64,000 nucleotides of DNA from Fennellomyces sp. T-0311 (lineage: Eukaryota; Mucoromycota; Mucoromycetes; Mucorales; Lichtheimiaceae), in the NCBI GenBank assembly GCA_025266875.1, contig JALLLT010000006.1:124001-188000 (forward strand), in the 5' to 3' direction. Every line of letters begins with the position of its first letter. Positions within the stretch are counted from its first letter, which is position 1. Made by a program: the position numbers and the translations under genes. Below the pieces are notes generated by a model that worked only from the letters and a program-made list of their open reading frames with translations, had not been told where the DNA came from and ran no database searches. Of the stretch, positions 23,812-35,329 are shown one piece after another.

Positions 23812-23914
23812 GGAGCGAAAGAGACGAAGAACAGAAAGGAGATATAATAAAAAACGAGAAAGATCAAAGTTTTATGTTTCCGAGAGCGAGAGTTCAATTC
23901 ACAACCACGCATGT

Positions 23915-25978
23915 TTATTTCTTCTTATGCTTATTCTTCTTTCTCGTCGTAACTACGATATGACCCGCCCACTCGCTTGATGAAGCTGCTTCCTGTTCTT
24001 CTTGAGTCGCCACTGCTCTTGTGCCCCACACCGTCTTTGGTCCTTGTTCACGCTGGGACTGCTGCTGATGTTCCTGGGCAGACTCAGTGATGGCTTTCGC
24101 GAGGGCTTCACTATCTGCGGATGGATTATGGAAAAAGAATGGATCACTTTCCATGATACGTCGATTGGTTTCATCGCGCGTCTTTTGTTCCTTCTTTTGA
24201 CGCGCCTCCATGGCTTTACGGCCCTTTTCTTCGCGACGAACCCGATCTTGTCGCTTCTTGGCTCTAAGCTTCAACTCATCTGAACCGATACATTAGCATT
24301 GTTTGAAAGTCAAAGAGCATGAGAATACAAACTTACTATTAAAAGCTTTAGCCGTCTCAGTTGAAACCAGCTTTTTCAAATCAACTTCCAAAAATGTCAC
24401 GTCGCATGCCAATGGCAGATGACTCAAATATTTGAATCGCTTCCGTACTTCCTCTGTCATTGTTGTCTCTTCAACGCCTTCCACCGTGATCTGAAGTCGC
24501 GGGGGGAACCTTTCAAAGGTGCCATACTCATGCTTAAGGATGCGAACATCAAGTGGGTGCAAATAAACATGCTGGCCATCCGCAGCTTGATAAAAGTAAT
24601 AGTCCAGACTTTTGGTCTTGACCTTGCTTGGTTCTTGCGTTGGTTGATCGGTATGCTTGGTCGGTTCAGTTTCGGTATCTTCGCCTGCACGATGCATGTG
24701 ATATTGCTGATACGACATAGGGACCTCTTCTTCTTGCACCGGAAGTACTGGATCTTCATGGATTGGACGTGTGACGGGTTTGGATTGACTTGTTGCTGTA
24801 TCAAACAACAGTTCGGCAGTACGCATGGTCAGTTCAACATGCTTTGTATTCTGACGTTTCAGTTGAGCAATTTTGGCATTGACCTGTTCCATTGCTCGCT
24901 CAATGAACGGGATTTCCTCCACCAGGTTCCACTCTCGAGCTTCCTTTAGGGCTTCCATCAGTCCAATTTGGTCCCGTTCATATTCGCCGGCAAGATACGT
25001 CGGACCGGCTAGCATAAACCGGGCAAATTGCATCGCGTCGGGCGTAAAGTGCCATGGCATGACAGGTGCTTCTGGTTTGAGGTAGGCATCAATGAGTTTG
25101 TCAGGTACAGGCCACGAGGCCGATATTGGCAATGCCAGCGTCGATCCGTTTGGACGCATGATGAGCGACAAGTCAACCTTGTCTCCTTCGCCGATGCGGG
25201 TGGATGATTTCGCATGTGATACTGCCGAGGTATGCAAAATTTGCACTGGCTTGAAATCACGTTCGTAGACTGGATCCCAGCAAATAGGGCATTTGCGCCA
25301 CTGCTTCTTTGGATCGCGTAGTTCGAGATAGTGCAAGATGCATGGCAGACAGTACGTATGGCCACACTTAGTGACACGTGCTGCTGTGGGTGGTGATAAG
25401 CAGATGGGACACGATGGCTCTTCTTCTGCCGAGATCAAGACTTGCTCGATACTTGTCCAGTCGAAATGGGTGTCTGGGTCCGCAAGTGGGATGGTATAGT
25501 CGCCAGTGGCATTCACTAGGAATCGGAAGTTGGCGTTCACGAAACGTTCCTTGTTGTACGGCGTCGAAGCTTTGTGGTTGCTGCGTCGAGGTTGATAAGC
25601 GGGTGCACTGCGGCGCTCCGGGAAGGAAAAATTTAGCAAGTGGTTCAATGACACACGGCCTTTCTTGTCTACAGCTTCTTGCTATCTCTCGATATCAGTT
25701 TTTGGCTGATTCATCCATACCACCCATCTTCCTACCTGCTGTTGCAGCTGCTGTGACTGTGGCTGTTCGACAGCATTCTTGCGTGAGGATTGACCACGTG
25801 GTTGCCGAGCGTAAGATTGGTTTCGCTGAGATGGCTTGGGTTGCTTGTTAGGCGGACGCTGCTGCTTGTTGGGTTGGCGAGTGGATTTGTCACGAAGCGG
25901 GGTAGGTAACTTGGGGGCGTCTAAAGTAGGGCTTGGTGTACCGACGGAAGGCACAAAGGCGGGCGCGTTGGCGTTCAT
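23915..25978 (-). CDS. RNF10/Mag2-type RING finger protein
   Basis: Three exons, 25978-25736, 25681-24337 and 24279-23915, give 650 residues. A basic, Gln/Pro-rich N-terminus is followed by the conserved block RFVNANFRF, typical of RNF10 and Mag2. The C3HC4 RING then reads CPICLSPPTAARVTKCGHTYC, C-I-L-H-Y-L, and CPICWDPV. After it come the long middle region (EEVPMSYQQYHMHRAG) and a second conserved part, YYFYQAADGQHVYLHPLDVR. The Lys/Arg-rich tail is probably helical. RNF10 and its yeast relative ubiquitylate 40S ribosomal proteins on stalled ribosomes; that role here is inferred from the family. The GH9 gene starts about 100 bp after its stop codon. Confidence 0.88.
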
Positions 25979-27152
25979 CGTAGTAGATATCCAGAGTGAG
26001 CTTCTTACGCTTGGTTGCGAAGTAACGTAACGGTTGTTGCTGCGGATGTCGATTCAAATCAAATGTAGTAATGCCGCTGATAATAAGGGCCACGAGCGAG
26101 TCGGGAATGCAAGTAAACAAGAATGGTATGAAAAATAACAAATCCATTACTTAAAACAAGATAACGGTCAAGGAAGCCATGGTGAATAATTGGGAAAAGG
26201 AGGATAGTTACAAAGCAGATAAGATCGAAGAAAGACAATAGGTAATACAATTAATAAATAAAGTTGTTGGAGATTCGTGGAGTAGAGCGCGAAAAGAGGT
26301 GTAATTAACTAGCTCGATGCGATTGATTTGGATCAAGAATAAACCCAAAGCAATTACTTGCAAGGAAGAAAGGCAAAATATGCTAGCTTCTAACTCCCTC
26401 CGGAGGAAACAGGCGCGTAATTAGCCAATCAAATTTTATGGTTGTTCCCTTGGGTGGTGTGCGTAACGTTCACTTCCCCCAGTAATGGTACGAACCGATT
26501 TGGGCCTAACGATGTCAGGATATATTTCTCTTACAATTAGGTGCTCATTTATCAAATAAAATCTAAAGGAGTAAGTGGTGCACGCTCATTTTACATAGGT
26601 ACAAGGCTCTCGTCGGATTCAAATGATGTGATTCTAGCCCAATAGAGGACAAAAGGCTGGTCCCGTGCTAATGACCAACGCTACGGTTACGTCGTACATC
26701 CAGTTTCACGTCTCTGAAAGTCTTTCCAAATACTATGTATTATTACTACGGTTATTAATTGTTACCATGGTTACTAATTGTTGTCAAGACGCTAGCAGGA
26801 TCGTATCTACGCAACCGCCTTCAACGATCAACGAGAGCATTTGCTCAGGGTTTGAAATGCTTTGCTTGGCCTTCCTCTTTAATCCTCAGCAACTTACATA
26901 ACCCCATCATTGGGACTTAACTCTATCTGCAAAGTTTCTATCCTTATATGTTTGAAAGATCGCGTCATCCAGCAAAGGCACTAGATGATCAACTTCCCGT
27001 TTTCAAACATGTTTTGCCAAGAGCGGCATAGTACGTGACGGTATGGGAAACAAGGCGAAGCAAAAAGGCAGCTGAGCTAGGGAAGAATTAAATCTGTTGA
27101 CACCCATTTTTATGCATATACTTTCTTTCTTTCCTTCTTCGCACTACTCATA
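25979..27152. other. Intergenic region between RNF10-like and SYLF-SH3 genes (divergent)
   Basis: About 1.2 kb shared upstream space. AT-rich with pyrimidine tracts directly before the SYLF-SH3 start (27118-27142). No further gene is supported. Confidence 0.5.
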
Positions 27153-28824
27153 ATGAAGAAGGTCAAAAGTGCAGCTTCATCTATTAACATCAATTCGCCG
27201 ATCCCAACGAGCTTATCGGGTAACTCGTATAGCTGACACGTAAGACTTTGGAATAACGAATTGTTCTAGGCGAATGCAAAAAGGCCGCCAAGATTTTGAA
27301 TAGCTTCATTGGTAACGGGAATTAGTTAGAAAAAGTTGGGAAAAAAAAGCGAATAACTCACTCATCACACAGATCCTGGCCAGGGTATGGACAAGGTTAT
27401 CCCAAGCAGCATTCTAGAGAAGGCACAGGGCTTGGCTATCTACACAGTGATCAAGGTATACAACTCAAGAAAAGCATGCTAAAATAAGTACAGCACTGAT
27501 AGTATGATGAAGGCTGGTTTTCTGTTTTCCGGGAGAGCTGGCTCAGGTCTTGTTGTTGCCAGGTAATGTCCTCCTATTTTGAGCGAGAAATCGATAACTG
27601 ACGTTATGGAATTTTAGATTACCCGATGGCAGTAAGTGAGAAAACGATCAAGTTGTGGACGAGTATTAAATATTGTACGATAGCATGGTCAGCACCAAGT
27701 GCAATCGCAACGGGAGGCATGGGAGCCGGTGGCCAAATTGGTAAAAACCGAAAAAAAAAGTTGCCAAGATAACGCTGTACTAACTTCATGGTAACCTAAA
27801 AGGGGCTGAAATAACGGACTTTGTGCTGGTCATGAATACCAAGGATGCAGTTAAATCGTTTAGCCAGTTTGGCAGTGTTACTTTAGGTGGCAACGTATCA
27901 GGTAGAAAAAAAGACTTAAAACAGGACAAAAGGGAACAATGTATTTACACAATAATGTCAGTGGCTGCTGGACCTATTGGACGTAACGCGGAAGCATCTG
28001 GATCAGCAAGCTTGAAAGCAGTTTCAGCCGTGTATTCATACAGCAAGACCAAAGGTTTCTTTGCTGGTGTATCTCTCGAAGGTTCCGTGATTATAACGCG
28101 AAACGATGCAAATGAAAAGCTTTATGGACGCAAGGTCAGCGCGACGGACTTGTTGAATGGTCAAGTCACTCCTCCTCAGGAAGCCGATGCTTTGTATCGT
28201 GCACTGAACGCCAAATTCCATACACTGGGCAATATGGGCTCGGTTTATTCGCGCAACAGTGGTGAGGATTCGCCAACACGTTCGCAGACGTTCAAGAGCA
28301 CAAATATCTCGGCACCGGGAACATTGCGACAGCCACCCTCGCGCAATGGTCAGCACTCGAGCGGTGGTGGTGCAGCTCCTCCACCGTACATGTCCCCACC
28401 ACCGACACAACCAAAGCCCTCAGGTTACTCTGCTGGATACAATCCACCAAAGCCATCAGCTTACACCCCGCCGCAGCCGTCGGCGTACACTCCACCGCAG
28501 CCATCGGCGTACACTCCACCAGCACCTACAGGAGGATACTCTGCGCCAGTGGCACGAGCACCGCCGCCACCGCCGCCGAGCCGAAAACCACAAGAAACTA
28601 CTGCACGTGCGCTGTATGACTTTAACGGAGAGCAGAGCGGCGATCTCAGTTTCCGCGAAGGTGATATTATCACTATCGTAGAAAAGAGCAATAGTCAGGA
28701 CGATTGGTGGACCGGAAGTATAAACGGGCGCAAGGGCACGGTAAGTGTATTGGTCTGTGGTGCTTCGGGTTAACTCAGTCCCATTTGTCTTTAGTTCCCC
28801 GCAAATTATGTCGAGTTGCAGTGA
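27153..28824 (+). CDS. SYLF-SH3 actin-patch protein (Ysc84/SH3YL1 type)
   Basis: Nine exons, 27153-27219, 27270-27311, 27373-27455, 27513-27562, 27618-27631, 27684-27740, 27803-27901, 27962-28740 and 28795-28824, sum to 1221 nt (406 residues). The N-terminal SYLF domain has NSPIPTSL, ECKKAAKILNSFI, GQGMDKVIPSSILEKAQGLA, GFLFSGRAGSGLVVAR, SAPSAIATGGMGAGGQIG and VAAGPIGRNAEA. The middle is Pro-rich with a repeated SAYTPP unit (about residues 290-320). The C-terminal SH3 domain has ALYDFNGEQSGDLSF, DDWWTGSINGRKGTF and PANYVELQ. Yeast Ysc84 and human SH3YL1 bind phosphoinositides and actin at endocytic sites. Exon 5 is only 14 nt. The last exon, which completes the SH3 domain, is 30 nt. Confidence 0.92.
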
Positions 28825-29151
28825 AGACTATAGCATGAACTATACCACGCTGGAGATTATTTTACATAATAGTTGCTTAGCATATAGAACTTTTAAAAGA
28901 CGACGAATAATGATTGATCCGTCGGTTTAGGTATATTCTGCGTTTGGTAAGCCCGCAACATCATACGAGTACTGGTGTTTATGCGGGAATCCGTCCTTTC
29001 CTTATATGGGTTGCAGCGTAATACCTTGAGTAAGCCGAAATGATGTGTGAGACTGTTTCTACACCGCCATTTAATGTTATAAGCAGCATTTGCTTTCTTG
29101 TCAAACTCCACTTTCTTATTTCTTTTTTTTTTACTTCACACACACACAACC
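28825..29151. other. Intergenic between SYLF-SH3 and acyl-CoA dehydrogenase genes
   Basis: About 330 bp, same-strand genes on both sides. Ends in a T-rich and CA-repeat leader (29120-29150) just before the ATG. Nothing else supported. Confidence 0.5.
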
Positions 29152-30697
29152 ATGGCAACCAACTCGATTGTCGACATCACTAAGCTCTCGCCCAAGTTCC
29201 AAGATCTCTACGCCAAGGCCAAGGACTTTGTCGAGGTAGCACCATCACTGGTCGTGTTTTTTACTGGTTTATTAAACATAACTTTGGTTTAGAACGACTG
29301 CATTCCTGCCGAGAGAATCTATGCTTTGCAAATGGGCAAGGGTGAAGATCGCTGGAAGGTAGAAGCAAAGACACTATATGTCTTCATATGAAAGTTTGAC
29401 AATGTATTAAAAAAAATCAGGTTATTCCCCCAATTCTTGAAGAGCTTAAGGCAAAGGCACGTTCCCTTGGTTTGTGGAACCTTTTCCTCGGTCTGGAATA
29501 CCCAGAAGGTAAGCTGCGACTGCCCTGATTTGTATATGTGTCGATTAAGCAGTAGTTTTTGACAGGCCCTGGTCTTACCAACTTGGAATACTCCCTTATT
29601 GCCGAGTTGACTGGTCGTGCGCCCAGAATTGCTCCTGAGGCCATGAACTGCTCTGCTCCTGACACTGGTAACATGGAGGTGTTTGCGAAGTACGGCACTC
29701 CCGCACAAAAGGCCAAGTGGCTGGTTCCACTGATGAACGGCAAGATCCGCTCTGCATTCGCCATGACGGAGCCTGCCGTCGCCTCGTCCGATGCCACCAA
29801 CATTGAAACCAATATCCGTCGCGAAGGCAACGAGTATGTCATTAACGGTCGCAAGTGGTGGATCTCTGGTGCAGGCGATCCCCGTTGCGCTGTCTACTTG
29901 GTTATGGGCAAGTCTGATCCTGACAACAAGAACCGCCATCGTCAACAGAGCTTGGTCATTGTCCCTGCTGACACCCCCGGTGTCACTGTTGTCCGTCCCA
30001 TGCAGGTCTTTGGCTATGATGATGCTCCCGAGGGTCATTGTGAAATGATCTTCAAGGATGTCCGTGTTCCTGTGGAAAACATTGTGTTGGGTGAGGGCCG
30101 TGGTTTCGAGGTTATTCAGGGTCGCCTTGGCCCTGGCCGTATCCATCACTGGTAAGTTTTAGCGGGATCTACACAAAGTGATGTATCAATGGCTAATTTG
30201 GAGGATGATATAGCATGCGCTGCATCGGTATGGCTGAACGTGGTCTTGACTTGATGATTGCTCGTGTCACTGATTCCTCGCGTCGTACCTTTGGCAAGAC
30301 CTTGGGTGAACACGGTACTGTCGTTGCTGATATCGCTACCTCGCGCATTGAGATCGATCAGGCCCGTTTCCTGGTCTTAAACGCTGCCAAGAAGATCGAT
30401 GAAGTTAAGGCCAAGGGTGCTATGAAGGAAATCTCTATGGCCAAGATTGCCGCTCCCAACATGCTTCTCCGTGTCTTGGACCGCTCTATGCAGGCCCATG
30501 GTGCTGCCGGCATTTCGCAGGATACCCCTCTCGCTCACTTTTATGCTTCTGCTCGTACCCTTCGTTATGCCGATGGTCCCGATGAAGTCCACAGAAACCA
30601 GCTCGGCAAGACCGAGCTGCGTCGTGCCACTGAAATCGCCAACAAACTCAAGGCTCAAAAGGACAAGTCTGATCAACTTGTTACCTCCAAGCTGTAA
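29152..30697 (+). CDS. Acyl-CoA dehydrogenase (ACAD10/11-like) with peroxisomal SKL signal
   Basis: Five exons, 29152-29235, 29293-29358, 29421-29508, 29566-30151 and 30214-30697, give 435 residues. The core has [16 protein letters not shown] (flavin and acyl contact), [13 protein letters not shown], and a C-terminal helical domain with [15 protein letters not shown] and [15 protein letters not shown]. The wording is nearest the ACAD10/11 branch, which handles long or branched acyl-CoAs. The protein ends in Ser-Lys-Leu, a canonical PTS1, so it should be imported into peroxisomes. There electrons from the flavin would need an acceptor other than the mitochondrial ETF chain. Codon use is strongly C-ending, as in a highly expressed gene. 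A polyadenylation-like AATAAA lies about 60 bp after the stop codon (30754). Confidence 0.92.
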
Positions 30698-33548
30698 TTC
30701 TTCTCTCCTCCTCCCACCGTTATGATTGTATAAAAAATCTTCTTTTTGTTCCAATAAACTGATTTAAATGTGCACAAAGCAAAAGAGTGGGACGATTCAG
30801 CGATGATCATGCTTGACTTAGCAATGTTAAGGACTGCAAGGTTTCAGCTGTTACGACACAATAATGTATTACATATACTCATGTGCAGGTCCCGTCGCCA
30901 TTTTATTCTTTGGTGGCTCTTTCATCCTTTATATCTTTTTATTCTGTTGCTGATTAGGATGACTATCTGAGTATACCATCTGTCGCAATGATGAGCCGAG
31001 AACCAAAATTTCTCGAGCACCTACCACTCGGTCAGAGGTCTGTGTATGCAGACCAGCCAGATTTCTCATCCTGGTTTTTGACGGACAAAAAAGCTCATGC
31101 TAACAGAATACATACTTCTGGAATTTGGGATATCTGTTACATACAATGAGAGTGAGTACTATGTAGTACCATTGGGAGTTGAGATTAGCAAAGTTTTGGG
31201 ATTTATTGGCAAACGTGACACTGTCACAATCTCTTTTCCATCCTTTTATTCTTTCTTTTTTTTTCTCACCATTGACATAATCCAAAATCAAAAGGCCATG
31301 TTAAGAAATGTATATCAAATACTAGCATTGCGTCACAACATGTTACCAATTGGGCTAGGCCGTTCTTTCGACTGACAAAAGTTCCTGGTGCTGAAACTGT
31401 TACCGACTATCATACTCTATCATATTACTGAATACATTCCGGCAGATTGCTTCAAGAAGCAAATGGGAAATTTGACATGAAAAACGAAGGATATATAAGG
31501 TAGGTCACGCCAAATTACTTCTTATGCATTTGAAAGCATTGAAACGTGTTTAAGCGCTCTTCAAAGTCCTTTGAAGTCTTTAAAGGTTATATATGACTTT
31601 AAAGTCTTTAAACGCTATTCAAATATCGTATTATTAGAATATAGGCCTTCAGATTGCCTGAGGATCTTGACACCTTAAAATTCAGGCCGATGCAAGTCGC
31701 GTATTTTCTTACACTTTCGGAAAATGCTTTTCTTCTCCGCTTACTCCTTTAAAACGATACTGTCAGAACATTTCCCAAACAAACAGCCAAAGTCATTCAT
31801 TATTTTGATTTAACAATGGGGGAGTTCTTAAAACCTATTATGCAACATATGCAACCTTTCAAAGACTTGAAAGTAGTTATACTCACATTTTAAGAGCTGT
31901 TGAGGTATGATTAAGTGCAGCTAAAAACCATTTGAAACTTTTGTACTTTTAAGGTATTTGAAGGGCATTATCGGTTTTCACATTCTGGGAACGGGTGTCA
32001 AACTTTCATCAGTATGAACAGTGCAAGCAACCTGATGCGTTTTTGCGAGAAATTCTCGGTAACATTTGCTGCGATACTGCTGACGTTGTAATTAAATGAA
32101 GCTGCTTAATCATTGAGGAGCAGGTTTGAAGAAGTGTACTAACTAGTAGTGAGCATATCTACATTCACGGAATTAGTGACATTTTTCATGCAGCTGGTGT
32201 ATGTTATTAAGTAGCTATATACATAATACGTATGTACGGAGATAAATATTGAGTGAATATCATAATAGGCACGATAAATCATGCCAGAATATCATTTAGA
32301 TAGCAAACCGGTCGATATCGCACGTGTCCTATGTACTGCAGCGGATAAACATCCGATCAGTGCTACTGAATTTACTAAATAAATGTCTGTCCTATCCTGA
32401 TATATGTCCTCTCAAAAGTTACTTGGGCATTAGCAGCTTTGCTGTGTACTAGTATGTGGCGCTTAGTACCCAGTTTTTACTGCTCTTGATTTACACGTTG
32501 CATAACTGGCAGAGTGAATTCTGGTATAGGGACTGCGCCATATACGAAGAGTGGAAGCGGCAGATGACTATATGCCTCAAACCGCTAACGTAACGGATAA
32601 AATCTCCTACTTTTGATCAAGACTGCACTCTCAAGTTACCATTGAAAAAGTAGGAAGTCATGAGATGCAGATCGGTGTTTCTAAAACACAGCACAGCAGA
32701 CAGGCTAACAATAAGACTGAGTTTTGACACTCAGACGGCTCTTTTCCATGGTCAATGCGTTGAGTTGCTTCCTGGAGCAAAAAAAAAGGTAGGAAGACAT
32801 CTACGAGCTTTCCGATATGTTCAGGGGCGCACAGCGAGCTTTATCGAATGCGCATATCAAGCTGAACAATCGCGTATTATAACTCGGGAGCGGCGCCGGT
32901 TCTTTTGCGAACTTTTTTTTTACTTTGACTTAAACTTACTTTAATGTCTCATCTCCAAGGGAGGATGCCCGAGTCAGAGAGCGGCTCATGTGGTCGTACC
33001 TGGACGGCCATGTGCGTTTGGGAAGGCTATTATCCATCGTCGGTGTATGTAGCAAAAAGGAGAGCCGTTTCGGGTTTAATTTGCATTGACGGGTTCGATT
33101 CGCCGATGCTGGAATAAGTAGCATGATAAACTTGCGGCTTCCTTAGGGCGAAGCTTAGAAAACAAGGTGGTGGTACAAGAAAATGTGGGGCTTGTACCGA
33201 TGCATTTAAACAAACGCATCCTTGATCCGGTGGGAACGTGAGGATATGTAACACAAGCTGTAAGTTTTTTCTTCCCGGTTCTACGGTGCGCACGCATCGA
33301 ATTCACGCTGACATGTATGCTCCAACCGGCCTCGACATATGTATATTTGTATAGTGCATACACAACTTGGGTAATCGAAATAAAGGGGGGAATAGACGAG
33401 GGAGTGGGAAGATACAGATCATTAAAAGACGACGTTCAGCCACACGCGCCACAAAAAGGGGAATGGTTCCTGTGGAAAGAGCAAAAAAAAAGTGAAAAAA
33501 AAGCAGAGGTTTGATGTATGCTATGGATGCAAAAGTATAAGGCCTATT
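30698..33548. other. Gene-poor region, 2.9 kb, with a degenerate A/T repeat zone
   Basis: Contains the 3' end of the dehydrogenase transcript and then AT-rich sequence. From about 31525 to 31975 short words of the TTTGAAAG / CTTTAAAG kind recur many times in both orientations. No reading frame with a recognisable domain. A T-loop-like sequence near 33086 does not belong to a foldable tRNA. Confidence 0.5.
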
Positions 33549-34403
33549 TTAATCGTCACCATGGGGGAACGAGGCGGGCAATAGGCCCGGGGAAGATGCT
33601 GTGGAGGATGCAATGGAGATGGACTCATCATCGTCCATCTCCATGTTATCTACTATAGATTCGTCGTCGTCGTCGTCGTCGTCGTCAATGTTGATCGACC
33701 CATCATCGTCGTCATCGATCTCCCGCTGCTTCTTGACCAATTCGTCCTGCTCCCGCGCCTTCTCCTCCTCGACTCGTCTGGTGTCGAGTGAAACAAGGAT
33801 GGCCGCCGCTTCGAGCATTTGGACCTGTTGGTGCTTGGTCAGCAGCAGCTTGCTGGTCAATTCCCATTCGTCCGAATGCTCCCATCGATGCTTCGAGAGA
33901 CAGCTGGGATGCTTGTACACCTTGCCACAATCTTCGCACCGATGCAGCTGTTTCTGGCCGTCCCGTTTGTTGCGAATGGTGTGAAAGTTGGGCAGGGACG
34001 AGGAGGAAGAAGATTCGATGGACTTGGCGCGATGGGTGTTGCGGATGGTGCGACCGCCGGTGGCAGCCGCAGTGGCCGTAGGCGATAAATGATGAAATAT
34101 CGAAGGGGATTCTGCGCGTGGATGAGGCTTGCGAGCGTGGGACTGGATCGGTATCGGCGACGACGAGTGCTCAATGGTATAGTTCTCAGGAAGGGAGGTG
34201 GAAAAGTGTTCCAAGGTCAGTGCGTTAAAGTGCGTCGGCAATGAGTCTCGTCGCTCTTGTTCCTTGGTCGCAGGGCCTTCTGCAATCGCAACAGAAGCCT
34301 CATCACCGTAAGATGAGTTGGGCGGCGACGGAAGACTGACGGTGGGTTGCTTGCTCTCGTCTTGCTGTTGTTGGCGGAGCTGGAACGTAAGCGAGGACGA
34401 CAT
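33549..34403 (-). CDS. C2H2 zinc-finger protein with single finger and acidic tail
   Basis: One uninterrupted frame of 284 residues. A single C2H2 finger lies near residues 156-179: C-E-D-C-G-K-V-Y-K-H-P-S-C-L-S-K-H then W-E-H. Around it the protein is disordered. The N-terminus is Ser/Pro-rich and runs of glutamine begin it (QLRQQQQ). After the finger a charged helix (RRVEEEKAREQDELVKKQREI) leads to an acidic stretch of about 20 Asp/Glu with few other residues (about 234-255). Fungal proteins of this build are usually nuclear and thought to regulate transcription, but no target is known. Divergent from the gene at 34865. Confidence 0.8.
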   Translation of the reverse strand: MSSSLTFQLRQQQQDESKQPTVSLPSPPNSSYGDEASVAIAEGPATKEQERRDSLPTHFNALTLEHFSTSLPENYTIEHSSSPIPIQSHARKPHPRAESPSIFHHLSPTATAAATGGRTIRNTHRAKSIESSSSSSLPNFHTIRNKRDGQKQLHRCEDCGKVYKHPSCLSKHRWEHSDEWELTSKLLLTKHQQVQMLEAAAILVSLDTRRVEEEKAREQDELVKKQREIDDDDDGSINIDDDDDDDDESIVDNMEMDDDESISIASSTASSPGLLPASFPHGDD

Positions 34404-34864
34404 TCTGAGGGTTTAATGAGAGAAGTGTATGAAGTTGTATAAAGTGTAAAAAAAAAAGCAAATGGAAAAAATAAGGGTCTGCAGAATGAGGTTGGAATGA
34501 GCCAAAAGGAGTAAACGGTAATAGGGCTCAGAGAGCTGGAAGGACAGTGAGGGAAAAGTATAGCGGAGATTGGGTTGTGCCTGATAACGCTTTGCAAAAA
34601 GAAAAAAAGAAGGAGTACCTTTTTTAAGCGCTGTCGTTGTGGTTGCGCTGGAAGAGTATGGTGAGGAAGAAGGAAGAAAGAAAAAGATTATTGCCCAAAA
34701 AAAAAAGCTGTGAAGCCACTGGACGCACGCCTGACCAGCAGCACACCCCCTTAATCCGCATGAGTTGTCTAACAAACTCAGGTTAGCAACCGTGCGCGAA
34801 ACAATATATATATTTTTTTGCGTGTGTGTGCTTTTTTCATGTCCCCTCCTCCGCACCATCCGCA
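34404..34864. other. Divergent intergenic region upstream of the zinc-finger and RnpA-like genes
   Basis: About 460 bp with purine- and pyrimidine-rich tracts. A TATATATATTTTTTT sequence lies near 34805-34818, about 50-60 bp before the RnpA-like ATG at 34865. That could be a core promoter element. No other gene supported. Confidence 0.45.
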
Positions 34865-35329
34865 ATGAAAATTCCTGCATTGCCCTCCAAACTACTCGAA
34901 CCATTGTTCTCGAAACGCTCATCACTGTATTCTGCATGTCAAGCATTCAATGTCAAAGCAATTCCTGTCAATGGACCCCTGCCTTCGTCATCTGGCTGCA
35001 CGGCCACAGTGATCACTGGCAAAAAAAGTATCTCCAAACACTCGGTGATAAGATACAGAGCTGCCCGGCGATTAAAGGCAGCGATCGCCGACCGTTTTCC
35101 CACTCAGGCTCCCTCAGGTTTCTATCAATACTTAAGCCATGTTATGTTACCTATCTCACATTGTTGTTCGTTGCTAGGATACCATTATATATTTTTTGCC
35201 TTGCCTCCCGCTGTCAACCTGCCTTTTTCTGATCTCCAAAGCCAACTTTCAGCCGTTCTCGCTGATTTGAATAAGAAAATGAGCAGGTCACCAACAAGGC
35301 CCATGACCCGCAAACCTTCCCAAAAATAA
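34865..35329 (+). CDS. Small basic protein resembling the bacterial RNase P protein subunit (RnpA-like)
   Basis: Most likely two exons, 34865-35117 and 35178-35329 (134 residues). The 60-bp intron keeps the frame open, so the unspliced form of 154 residues is also possible. The key block is residues 49-74: VITGKKSISKHSVIRYRAARRLKAAI. RnpA proteins have S-K-K-x-G-x-A-V-x-R-N-R-x-K-R-x-L-R-E at this place, the RNR helix that binds P RNA. Here the core is R-Y-R-x-A-R-R-L-K. After it comes a YHYIFFALP strand and a final helix, LPFSDLQSQLSAVLADL, as in RnpA (D-Y-V-x-I-A-R, then an L-rich helix). Length matches. The N-terminus is basic and Ser-rich with few acids, suitable for mitochondrial import. 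The call is inferred from pattern only; a mitochondrial ribosomal protein is the main alternative. Confidence 0.5.
   Translation: MKIPALPSKLLEPLFSKRSSLYSACQAFNVKAIPVNGPLPSSSGCTATVITGKKSISKHSVIRYRAARRLKAAIADRFPTQAPSGFYQYLSHVMLPISHCCSLLGYHYIFFALPPAVNLPFSDLQSQLSAVLADLNKKMSRSPTRPMTRKPSQK

Noticed and set aside
29319..30149. 276-residue open frame on the minus strand over the acyl-CoA dehydrogenase
   Set aside because: Shadow of a codon-biased gene; low-complexity and no domain.
32980..33112. tRNA-like sequence with A-box-like and T-loop (GGTTCGATTC) pieces
   Set aside because: The T stem has two mismatches and the acceptor ends do not pair, so no cloverleaf forms.
33601..33984. Serine-rich open frame opposite the zinc-finger gene
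   Set aside because: It is the complement of Asp/Glu codons in the acidic tail; the C2H2 gene on the minus strand explains it.
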